Source: Planctomycetota bacterium (GTDB lineage Bacteria; Planctomycetota; Planctomycetia; Isosphaerales; Isosphaeraceae). From it: a stretch of 8,954 nt of DNA. Under the pieces are notes generated by a model, which did no database searches, was not told where the DNA came from, and was given only the letters and a program-made list of their open reading frames with translations. The DNA lies in the NCBI GenBank assembly GCA_021777685.1, contig JAJYDH010000255.1, positions 1 to 8,954 of the forward strand, written 5' to 3'. Below are positions 1 to 5,821 of the stretch, in pieces (within the stretch, counting starts at the first letter, position 1; the number at the start of each line of letters is the position of its first letter). Both the position numbers and the translations under genes were made by a program.

Positions 1-40
1 GCGCGGCCTTTTTTCGCCGCGAAGCCAACGGGCCGGTCAT
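1..40 (-). CDS. Possible 5' end of next tad-locus gene (partial, runs off left edge)
   Basis: An ATG at 40-38 overlaps the tadC stop codon as ATGA, the same junction used at tadA/tadB and tadV/cpaB in this locus. The frame stays open to the window edge and reads MTGPLASRRKKAA. A short basic N-terminus is common in the pseudopilin-like TadE/TadG proteins that often follow tadC, but 13 residues cannot identify a family. There is only a weak G-rich stretch upstream as a ribosome binding site. The coupling is seen in the sequence; the gene's existence is inference. Confidence 0.4.
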   Translation of the reverse strand, partial: MTGPLASRRKKAA

Positions 41-969
41 TTGACGCCCCCGTCCGCCGCGAAGACCTTCATCACCTGAAAGACCGCCGGGGCCAGCAGG
101 ATCACGAAGACGGCCGGGAAGATGAATAACAAGGTCGGGATCAGGATCTTGGTCGACGCCTTCTGGGCCTTCTCCTCGGCCTTCTGCCTCCGCTTCACCC
201 GGAGCGTCTCCGAGTGGGTCCGCAGGCTCTTGACCAGGCTGGCGCCGAACCGCTCGGACTGGCCGACGACCGACGCCAGGCTGAGGACCTCCTCCAGGTC
301 GGACCGCTGGGCGAAGTGCTGGAGGGCCTCGCCGGGCGCCCGGCCGAGCTGGATCTCGCGGTCGACGATCTTCAGCTCCGACGCCAGGATCGGGTGGGCC
401 GACTTCAGCTCGTCGGCCACGCGCTTGAGCCCGGCCTGGAGGCTCAGCCCCCCCTCCTGGCAGATGATGAGCACGTCGAGCGCGTCGGGGAGACCCCGGC
501 GGAGCGTGGTCTGGCGGGCCTTCTTCTTGCTGTCGAGCCAGAAGCTCGGCCCGATCATCCCGATGAAGAACAGGATCAGCGAGATCGGCAGGGCCTTGCT
601 CACCGGCAGGATCTTGGTCAGGGTGAGGCCGAGGCCGGCGATCGTCGCCAGCCCGAGCAGGGCCAATTTCACGCCCAGGAAGATGTACATGGCCTGGCGA
701 TGATACAGCCCCGCGTGGACCATCCGGGCGCGGAGCTTGGTGCGCTCGGCCTCGTCCTCCGGCACGATGATCTTGCCCATCTTGGGCAGCGCCGTCCGTG
801 CGATCTGAGCGACCGTCTCGGCCTTCTCATCCGGCCGCTCCTTGCCGGCCAGCGTGTCGATCCGGTCTTCCAGCTTCTTCCCCCGGCCGGTCAGGAACAG
901 CCCGGCCATCATCGCGATCGAAGTCACCATCGCGAAGGCGACCACCATCACCGTCATGTCGGAGCCCAC
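37..969 (-). CDS. tadC: Tad pilus inner-membrane platform protein TadC (type II secretion F domain)
   Basis: This is a 310-residue inner-membrane protein expected to form, with TadB, the platform on which the TadA ATPase drives Flp pilus assembly. There is an N-terminal membrane segment (about residues 6-27), a basic soluble stretch, two hydrophobic segments (about 94-118 and 124-145), and a type II secretion F domain. That domain opens at LPDALDVLIICQEGGLSLQA (160-179), the usual TadC signature, and a last membrane segment lies at about 272-299. The start is GTG, chosen because a GGGAGGG site (984-978) sits 8 nt upstream; an ATG four codons further in is the alternative. The length is normal for the family. 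It lies 236 bp downstream of tadB, a gap filled by a palindromic repeat, so cotranscription with tadB is likely but not shown. TadC is preferred over TadB because it is the second of two adjacent F-domain genes and carries this motif. Confidence 0.93.
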   Translation of the reverse strand: MGSDMTVMVVAFAMVTSIAMMAGLFLTGRGKKLEDRIDTLAGKERPDEKAETVAQIARTALPKMGKIIVPEDEAERTKLRARMVHAGLYHRQAMYIFLGVKLALLGLATIAGLGLTLTKILPVSKALPISLILFFIGMIGPSFWLDSKKKARQTTLRRGLPDALDVLIICQEGGLSLQAGLKRVADELKSAHPILASELKIVDREIQLGRAPGEALQHFAQRSDLEEVLSLASVVGQSERFGASLVKSLRTHSETLRVKRRQKAEEKAQKASTKILIPTLLFIFPAVFVILLAPAVFQVMKVFAADGGVK

Positions 970-1035
970 GGCGAATGCCCTCCCGTCGACTGTGTTTTGA
1001 CCGACCCTTCCCGTGACGACCGCCCGGAGTTAGCT

Positions 1036-1175
1036 CTGCCTCCCTCTCCCTCCGGGAGAGGGCCGGGGTGAGGGTCGTTGCCGGTCGAGCGGTCTCCGAG
1101 CGAGCCCTGCTTTCTGGCCCACCGGCGATGCCGCGCCCCTCACCCCCGGCCCTTCTCCCGGAGGGAGAGGGGAGA
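1036..1175. repeat. Palindromic interspersed element, copy 1 (intergenic, tadB-tadC)
   Basis: Two inverted arms of 33-35 nt (1042-1074 and 1137-1171) share the core CCCTCTCCCTCCGGGAGA followed by GGGCCGGGG and TGAGGG, with small length differences. They flank a 62-nt centre (1075-1136). Each arm also contains its own smaller palindrome (CTCCC/GGGAG). The copy at 5477-5611 has the same arms, the same 62-nt spacing and a related centre in the opposite orientation. The layout resembles a non-coding MITE or REP doublet; no transposase is present. It occupies most of the 236-bp gap between tadB and tadC, so it could also fold in the transcript between the two genes. Confidence 0.85.
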
Positions 1176-1205
1176 AATAGCGGCGATCGGTCGCGACGAC
1201 GAACC

Positions 1206-2165
1206 CTAGAAATCAAAATTGACGATCTTCCTGATCCAGAGCACGCCCAGCCCCTCGACGACGAAGGTGCCGATGAGGATGTCGGGGTGCTCGAAGTGGA
1301 TCACGGCATATTCGCGGTTGAGGACCAGCAGGAGCACGAGCATCAGCGGCGGGAGCGCCGCGAGCATCCAGCCCTGCATCCGGCCCTCGGCGGTGAGCGT
1401 CTTGATCGTCCCCCGGATCAGGTAGCGCTCGCGGACCACGGCGGCCAGCTTGGTCAGCAATTCGGCGAGGTTGCCGCCGGTCTGCTGCTGGACCAGCACG
1501 GCCAGGACGAAGATCTTCAGCTCGATCACCCCGGTCCGCCGGGTCATGTCGCGGAACGTGACCTCGGGCGAGAGTCCCAGGTTCTGCTGCTCGTAGCAGT
1601 AGGCGAACTCCGACGAGATCGGCTGGGGGAACTCGTCGGCGACGGCCAGGAGCGCCTGGCCGAGGGTCTGGCCGGCGCGGACCACGCGGGACATCAGGTC
1701 GAAGGCGTCGGGGAGCTGCGATCGGAGCTTCTCGATCCGTCCGTCGCGCGCCTTCTTCACCCGCCAGACGGGCAGGACCCCGCCCGCCAGGGCGGCGAGC
1801 CCGGCGTCGACCGGGCTCCGGCGGATCAGGAAGACGACCAGGCCGAGCCCGACGGCGACGACCCCCGCCATCCCCAGGACCCGCCCCGGCGTCGTGTCGA
1901 TGCCCGACTGCTCGACCATCAGGGCGAACCGCTGCTTCAGCGACGGCCTCTCGTCGTCGGCCAGCTCGGAGGCCATCTGTCCGAGGTTCTTGAACAGAGG
2001 GGTCTTCTTGGCCTCCGCCGACTTCTTCTTGAGGAACTCGGCGTCGACCCGGTCGTTCACCCGCGAGCGGTCGCGGAGGAACACGTCGGAGATCAGTTGC
2101 GCGACGGCGAAGATGCCGGTCATCACCGTCAGGGCGGCCAGCAGCGAGATCGCGGCCGGGCTCAT
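1206..2165 (-). CDS. tadB: Tad pilus inner-membrane platform protein TadB (type II secretion F domain)
   Basis: This 319-residue membrane protein is the TadB half of the Tad platform. A hydrophobic N-terminal segment (about 4-28) is followed by a charged stretch, two hydrophobic segments (about 96-114 and 120-134), and the F domain. The domain begins at LPDAFDLMSRVVRAGQTLGQ (151-170) and includes the QQQTGGNLAELL stretch typical of TadB. Further membrane segments lie near 265-285 and 295-312. The start is the ATG at 2165, which overlaps the tadA stop as ATGA and has GGAGGG (2177-2172) 6 nt upstream. The same frame stays open far upstream to 3188, but that extension is only an out-of-frame image of tadA. 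The 4-bp overlap indicates translational coupling with tadA. Confidence 0.95.
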   Translation of the reverse strand: MSPAAISLLAALTVMTGIFAVAQLISDVFLRDRSRVNDRVDAEFLKKKSAEAKKTPLFKNLGQMASELADDERPSLKQRFALMVEQSGIDTTPGRVLGMAGVVAVGLGLVVFLIRRSPVDAGLAALAGGVLPVWRVKKARDGRIEKLRSQLPDAFDLMSRVVRAGQTLGQALLAVADEFPQPISSEFAYCYEQQNLGLSPEVTFRDMTRRTGVIELKIFVLAVLVQQQTGGNLAELLTKLAAVVRERYLIRGTIKTLTAEGRMQGWMLAALPPLMLVLLLVLNREYAVIHFEHPDILIGTFVVEGLGVLWIRKIVNFDF

Positions 2166-3511
2166 CGGGCGCCCTCCGGTCGCGAGTAGCTGGACAGGAT
2201 CCGCCGCTCGAACAGCTCGACCGGCAGCTTCTCGCCGGCCGATTCGAGCGCCTCCAGGCACTTGGGACGGATGCCCGTGCAGTAGTGATAGCCCTGCGCC
2301 ACGCGGTCTTCGTCGACCCCGGTCTGCTTGAAGACGAAGATATCCTGCATGCTCACGACGTCCTCTTCCATGCCGACGATCTCGGAGATCTTGATGATCT
2401 TGCGGACGCCGCCGGAGAGCCTCGCCGCCTGGACGATGAGCTGGACGGCCGAGGCGATCTGGCGGCGGATGATCCAGATCGGCAGGTCGAAACCGGCCAT
2501 GCCGACCATCATCTCCATCCGGCCGATGGCGTCTCGGGTGTCGTTGGCGTGGATGGTGGTCATGCTCCCGTCGTGGCCGGTGTTCATGGCCTGGAGCATG
2601 TCCAGGGTCTCGCCGCCCCGGCACTCGCCGACGATGATCCGGTCGGGCCGCATCCGGAGGGCGTTCTTGACGAGGTCGCGGGTCATGATCGCGCCGTTGC
2701 CCTCGATGTTCGCCGGCCGGGTCTCCATCCGGACGATGTGAGGTTGCTGGAGCTTCAGCTCGGCGGCGTCCTCGATCGTGGCCACGCGCTCGTCCTCCGG
2801 GATGAAGGATGAGAGCGCATTCATGAGAGTCGTCTTGCCCGAGCCGGTGCCGCCCGAGACGACCATGTTCACCCGGGCCCGCGTGGCGGCCGACAGGAAG
2901 TCGACCATCTCCGGCGTGATCGCCCGCTTGTCGACCAGGTCCTTGAACTGGAGCGGCGACTTGGACGACCGCCGGATCGACAGGAGCGTCCCGTCGAGGG
3001 CCAGCGGCGGGATGACCGCGTTGACCCGCGAGCCGTCGGGCAGCCGGGCGTCGCAGAGGGGCGAGGTCTCGTCGACCCGCCGGCCGACCCGGCTGACGAT
3101 CCGCCGGACGATCTCGATGAGGTGCTTCTCGTCGTTGAAGACGACGTCCGACTTGCTCAGCCGCCCCCGGCGCTCGACGTACACGCACTTCGGCCCGTTG
3201 ACCAGGATGTCGGAGACCGTCGGGTCGCGCATCAGGACCTCGAGCGGCCCGATGCCGAAGGTCTCGTCGAGGACCTCGCCGATCAGCTTCTCGCGCTCGG
3301 CCAGGCTGAGCAGGTCGTTGGTCTGGCGGCAGAGCTGCTCGGCCCCGCGCCGGACCTCCTCGCGCAGCTCCTCCTCGCTCAGCGTGCCCATCGCCGAGAG
3401 GTCCATCTCGGAGATCAGTTTCTGATGGAGGTCGGTCTTGATCCGGAGGAGGCGATCCTCCTCCGCCGCCCCGCCCGTCAAGGTCGTCGATCCGAAGCTC
3501 GATCGGCTCAT
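2162..3511 (-). CDS. tadA: Tad pilus assembly ATPase TadA (CpaF-type secretion ATPase)
   Basis: This 449-residue cytoplasmic ATPase of the type II/IV secretion family powers Flp pilus extension. All hallmark motifs are intact: Walker A GGTGSGKTT (220-228), an Asp box with ATIEDAAEL (acidic residues E247, D248, E251), Walker B RPDRIIVGECRGGE (288-301), and a His box GHDGSMTTIHAND (312-324). The N-terminal part carries the CpaF-type stretch FGIGPLEVLMRDPTVSDILV (85-104). The length is usual for TadA/CpaF. The ATG at 3511 has only a GGAG 12 nt away, which is far for a ribosome binding site, so initiation may be modest. It follows an AT-rich leader and a large inverted repeat that separate it from the DUF362 gene, which makes it a plausible head of a tadA-tadB-tadC transcription unit. 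It overlaps tadB by ATGA. Confidence 0.97.
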   Translation of the reverse strand: MSRSSFGSTTLTGGAAEEDRLLRIKTDLHQKLISEMDLSAMGTLSEEELREEVRRGAEQLCRQTNDLLSLAEREKLIGEVLDETFGIGPLEVLMRDPTVSDILVNGPKCVYVERRGRLSKSDVVFNDEKHLIEIVRRIVSRVGRRVDETSPLCDARLPDGSRVNAVIPPLALDGTLLSIRRSSKSPLQFKDLVDKRAITPEMVDFLSAATRARVNMVVSGGTGSGKTTLMNALSSFIPEDERVATIEDAAELKLQQPHIVRMETRPANIEGNGAIMTRDLVKNALRMRPDRIIVGECRGGETLDMLQAMNTGHDGSMTTIHANDTRDAIGRMEMMVGMAGFDLPIWIIRRQIASAVQLIVQAARLSGGVRKIIKISEIVGMEEDVVSMQDIFVFKQTGVDEDRVAQGYHYCTGIRPKCLEALESAGEKLPVELFERRILSSYSRPEGAR

Positions 3512-3540
3512 GTCGTCACCCGTCTCCGTTCCCTGGTCGT

Positions 3541-3566
3541 ATTGACTTGTTCTTTTGTTGTCTTGT
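3541..3566 (-). promoter_or_regulatory. AT-rich leader upstream of tadA
   Basis: About 26 nt here are conspicuously AT-rich in an otherwise GC-rich window. On the tadA strand the stretch reads as an A-rich run (CAAGACAACAAAAGAAC and onward). It lies between the inverted repeat at 3565-3647 and the tadA start. It could be part of a promoter or an unstructured leader that helps initiation, given the poorly spaced GGAG. I do not see a convincing -10/-35 pair, so the regulatory reading is inference from composition and position only. Confidence 0.25.
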
Positions 3567-3647
3567 AGGGCGGGTGAGCGGGAGCGAAACCCGCCGGGAT
3601 CGACATCGCCCGGGCCGGCGGGTTTCGCTCCCGCTCAAACGCCCTAC
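3565..3647. repeat. Large inverted repeat between DUF362 gene and tadA
   Basis: Two 33-nt arms (3565-3597 and 3615-3647) are inverted copies with 2 mismatches, around a 17-nt loop. They begin GTAGGGCG and contain GAGCGGGAGCGAAACCCGCC. The right arm ends one base before the DUF362 stop codon. In RNA this would form a very stable hairpin, able to stop or stabilise the upstream transcript, but no U-run follows on the gene strand that would make a classic intrinsic terminator. It has the look of a dispersed REP-like palindrome and does not resemble the arms of the 1036-1175 and 5477-5611 elements. Confidence 0.9.
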
Positions 3648-3648
3648 A

Positions 3649-4683
3649 TCAGAGGTCTGATCTCTCACGAAGGTGAGCGAGGCTCGGATGGTCGAGGATC
3701 GCGAAGGTCTGCGCCAGCCGACCGATGGGCTCGCCCCGCTGGCGGATGTGGGCCTCGGCGATCGGGCCGAGTCGTCCGGCGGCGCCGGCGAGGTAGGGCA
3801 CTCGGTGCGGGTCGATTCCCATGAGCCGGGCGGCCGAGGCGTCGACGGCAGGGAGGTTCGTCCCCATGACGAGGATACCGATCGGCCGGGGCGAGCCCAT
3901 GATCGGGCCGTCCCCCTCCATGCCGACGATCCCGTCGACGATCGCCAGCGACGGCCCGACGGCCGCGTTGATGTCGAGGATCGAGCCCGGGATGCCCGCG
4001 TGGTGCAGGACGTTCTTGGGCCAGCCATAGGCCACGCCGGGCATCACGCCGAAGAGGTTCTTCATCGCCAGGGTGACGCCCGCCCAGTGGTGCGTCTTCA
4101 GCTTCGGCAGCGAGACGACGATGTCGGCCCGCCTCAGCGAGGCGGGCAGGGTGAGCGTCGGGAGGCCGGTGAACCCCCGACGATTCTCGACCGTGAAGAC
4201 CTCGTCATGATTAAGGTCCACGAATTCCAGCCGCTCCTCGTCCAGGACCGGGCCGAGGCCGGACTGTTCGAGGACGTAGGCGGAATCCCGGCAATGCCCC
4301 TGGCCCTCGGCGACGAAGACCTCGCGCGCGCCCCAGGATCGGAAGACCTCGGCGACGGCCCGGACGACGGCCGGGTGGGTGTTGATGTGAGGGGCCGACC
4401 TCGACGGCTCGACCAGGTTCGGCTTGAGCAGGACCGACTTCCCCCGGGCCCAGGCCGGCCCGAGTCCCAGCTCCGCCAGGCCGTCGCGGACGATCGGGGC
4501 GAGGTCGAGGTCATAGCTCGCGGCCTTCGCCACGACGACGTCCGCCCGCCTGCCCGACTCGTCTCCCCGGCGGATCGCCAGGGCCGATGCGGTCCCGGCG
4601 GCGAGCAGGCCCGCGCCGGCCATGAAGGCGCGGCGCGACGGGCCTGCCGGGAGGTTCGGATCGAGAAACGATGATTCAAGCAT
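3649..4683 (-). CDS. Tat-exported DUF362 domain protein
   Basis: This 344-residue protein belongs to the DUF362 family, whose biochemical role is not established. Family stretches visible are SVLLKPNLVEP (83-93), HINTHPAVVRAV (99-110) and GAREVFVAEGQG (118-129). Further on are VSLPKLKTHHWAGVTLAMKN, IVDGIVGMEGDGPIMG and a C-terminal LPAVDASAARLMGID. The N-terminus is a good Tat signal: SRRAFM (16-21, twin arginine 17-18), a hydrophobic run, and a likely signal peptidase site after ALA (34-36), so export is expected. Unlike ferredoxin-fused DUF362 proteins it has no CxxCxxC cluster; I see a single cysteine (131). The ATG at 4683 has GGAGGG (4697-4692) 8 nt upstream and overlaps the upstream stop by 8 bp, so coupling to that gene is expected. 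The same frame is open upstream to 5259, but that part is a shadow of the neighbouring gene. Confidence 0.88.
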   Translation of the reverse strand: MLESSFLDPNLPAGPSRRAFMAGAGLLAAGTASALAIRRGDESGRRADVVVAKAASYDLDLAPIVRDGLAELGLGPAWARGKSVLLKPNLVEPSRSAPHINTHPAVVRAVAEVFRSWGAREVFVAEGQGHCRDSAYVLEQSGLGPVLDEERLEFVDLNHDEVFTVENRRGFTGLPTLTLPASLRRADIVVSLPKLKTHHWAGVTLAMKNLFGVMPGVAYGWPKNVLHHAGIPGSILDINAAVGPSLAIVDGIVGMEGDGPIMGSPRPIGILVMGTNLPAVDASAARLMGIDPHRVPYLAGAAGRLGPIAEAHIRQRGEPIGRLAQTFAILDHPSLAHLRERSDL

Positions 4684-5773
4684 GTCGCGAGCCCTCCTGT
4701 CGCTCGGCGATCCCCAGGACATCCAGCGACCGGCGGCCCGAAGCGAGGAGCAGCATGGCCAGCTCGTCCGCCCGGGGCTCCCGCGAGGCGAGCCGGTCGA
4801 ATGCCGAGGCGAGCCGGCTCTGAGCTTCCGGCGGCTCCGCCCCCCAGGCCCGGAGGCCGAGCAGCCCCCAGCCCAGCGAGATCGGCGCGAGCGTCTCCCG
4901 GAGGGAAGCCTGGAGGTAGGCGATCGCCGGGGCGATGACGGACGATCTGCCTCGCCCGGCCTCCGTAAGAGGGGAGGCTGAGGGGCCCATCCGACCGGAG
5001 AGCGCCAGGAGTGCCAGCCCGGTAGGCCCCGGGAGCGGCCGGAGCGTCGTCCCGAAGATGACCGGGTTGCCGAGGTTCCAGCCCCCGCCGGGGATCGCCC
5101 GGTCGACGAGCATCCGGGCCCCTTCAGCGGACCTCGGGTGATCGCCCCGTCCTTCCCGGGCCAGCGCCAGCAGGGCCAGGGCGGTCGGCTCGACCCAGGA
5201 ATGCGTGTCGGCGACCCAGGGCCAGCCGACGATGGTCGGGTCGTGGCCGAGCGGGTCATTCTCGGACCGGCGGTCAGTCTTGCCCTCCCGGCCCAGGAGC
5301 CAGCCCAGCGCCGCCGACCGTTCGGTCTCGAAGCCGCCGACCGCGGCCCAGAGTAGCAGGGCGAACGGCGTGGCCCAGCCCGGCTCGGGCAGGGCCACCG
5401 TCACGCCCAGCGAGCCGTCGGGGCGGCGGATCGAGGCGAGCCAGCGGGCCGTTGAAAGGGCTTCGGGCCTGTCTGGCTCTCCTCTCCCTCCGGGAGAGGG
5501 GCCGGAGGTGAGGGACGCCGCATCGCCAGCGACCCGGGAAGTGGGGCTCATCCGGCGATCGCTCGACCGCCCACGGCCCTCACCCCGGCCCTCTCCCGGA
5601 GAGAGAGGCAGGCGGACAGGACGGCCGTCCCCCTCGTCCGCCAGCAGCGCCAGCGAGGCCAGGGCCGAGGGCTCGACCGCCGCCGACGAGCGGGGTCGAT
5701 AGCCCCAAACCCCGGACCCTCGGCGGAGTCCGAGCAGGCGTCGGCGGGCTTCGGCGGTCCAGTCCTCGGTCAT
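4676..5773 (-). CDS. Prenyltransferase/squalene-cyclase-repeat (alpha/alpha toroid) protein carrying an in-frame repeat insertion
   Basis: This 365-residue protein shows the spaced helical repeats of the terpenoid cyclase/prenyltransferase toroid fold: GVWGYRP then AVEPSALASLALLA (about 21-45), RWLASIRRPDGSLG (110-123), ATPFALLLWAA, GWPWVADTHSWVEPTALALL (183-202), PGGGWNLGNP (228-237) with GPTGLALLAL, and ISLGWGLLGLRAWG. It is not an obvious enzyme: I find no DxDD acid motif of class II cyclases, and no cysteine, so the protein-prenyltransferase zinc site is absent. There is no signal peptide, so it should be cytoplasmic. Residues about 55-99 are Gly/Arg/Ser/Pro-rich and are encoded by a palindromic element; deleting them restores a normal repeat junction. 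The ATG at 5773 lacks a good ribosome binding site, so the start is uncertain. It follows tadZ by 48 bp and overlaps the DUF362 gene by 8 bp. Confidence 0.8.
   Translation of the reverse strand: MTEDWTAEARRRLLGLRRGSGVWGYRPRSSAAVEPSALASLALLADEGDGRPVRLPLSPGEGRGEGRGRSSDRRMSPTSRVAGDAASLTSGPSPGGRGEPDRPEALSTARWLASIRRPDGSLGVTVALPEPGWATPFALLLWAAVGGFETERSAALGWLLGREGKTDRRSENDPLGHDPTIVGWPWVADTHSWVEPTALALLALAREGRGDHPRSAEGARMLVDRAIPGGGWNLGNPVIFGTTLRPLPGPTGLALLALSGRMGPSASPLTEAGRGRSSVIAPAIAYLQASLRETLAPISLGWGLLGLRAWGAEPPEAQSRLASAFDRLASREPRADELAMLLLASGRRSLDVLGIAERQEGSRHA
4951..4985. repeat. Small imperfect palindrome inside the cyclase-repeat gene
   Basis: GCCTCC (4959-4964) and GGAGGC (4973-4978) form a 6-bp stem around an 8-nt loop, with partly complementary pyrimidine/purine flanks (CCTCGCCCG and TGAGGGG). 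It encodes a Gly/Ser/Arg-rich linker (around GPSASPLTEAGRGRSS) between two predicted repeat helices, the same kind of place as the larger insertion. It may be a second, shorter palindromic insertion, or simply a GC-rich linker. Confidence 0.3.
5477..5611. repeat. Palindromic interspersed element, copy 2 (in frame inside the cyclase-repeat gene)
   Basis: Inverted arms at 5481-5514 and 5577-5608 flank a 62-nt centre (5515-5576). Arms and spacing match the element at 1036-1175. When this copy is reverse-complemented, a hand alignment of the two 62-nt centres gives 44 identical positions without gaps, including CGGTCGAGCG and GGCGATG. A CTGCCT hexamer at the outer edge is also shared. The copy encodes about residues 55-99 of the surrounding gene without a stop or frame change. 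I did not find a convincing direct duplication at its borders. Confidence 0.85.
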
Positions 5774-5821
5774 CCGGGCGTCTCGTCAAATCGAGGTGAG
5801 GGGGAACAGATCCATCCTAGG

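Noticed and set aside
7..36. T-run with GC-rich flanks at the left edge as a terminator for tadC
   Set aside because: On the gene strand the run is A6 in the loop of a short GCGGC/GCCGC stem, not a U-run after a stem, and an ATGA-coupled frame reads through it.
1042..1171. CRISPR-like repeat arrangement
   Set aside because: There are only two arms, inverted relative to each other, with no direct repeats at regular spacing and no cas genes.
1068..2189. Long plus-strand open frame opposite tadB
   Set aside because: It is an antisense shadow of a high-GC gene, His/Asp/Arg/Gly-rich and without recognisable domains. The same applies to long plus-strand frames at 214-1071, 3673-4674, 5915-6961 and 8009-8551.
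2166..3188. Upstream extension of the tadB frame, giving an apparent 660-residue protein
   Set aside because: This part is the frame-shifted image of tadA; it is Arg/Pro/Gly/His-rich with no family motif, whereas tadB has a proper ATG, ribosome binding site and ATGA junction at 2165.
3542..3564. Plus-strand TTGACT followed by TCTTGT as a promoter
   Set aside because: It points away from every real gene into the inverted repeat, spacing and -10 match are poor, and there is no plus-strand gene for it to serve.
4684..5259. Upstream extension of the DUF362 frame, suggesting a fusion protein
   Set aside because: The extension is an out-of-frame reading of the cyclase-repeat gene; the Tat signal, GGAGGG site and overlap at 4683 mark the true start.
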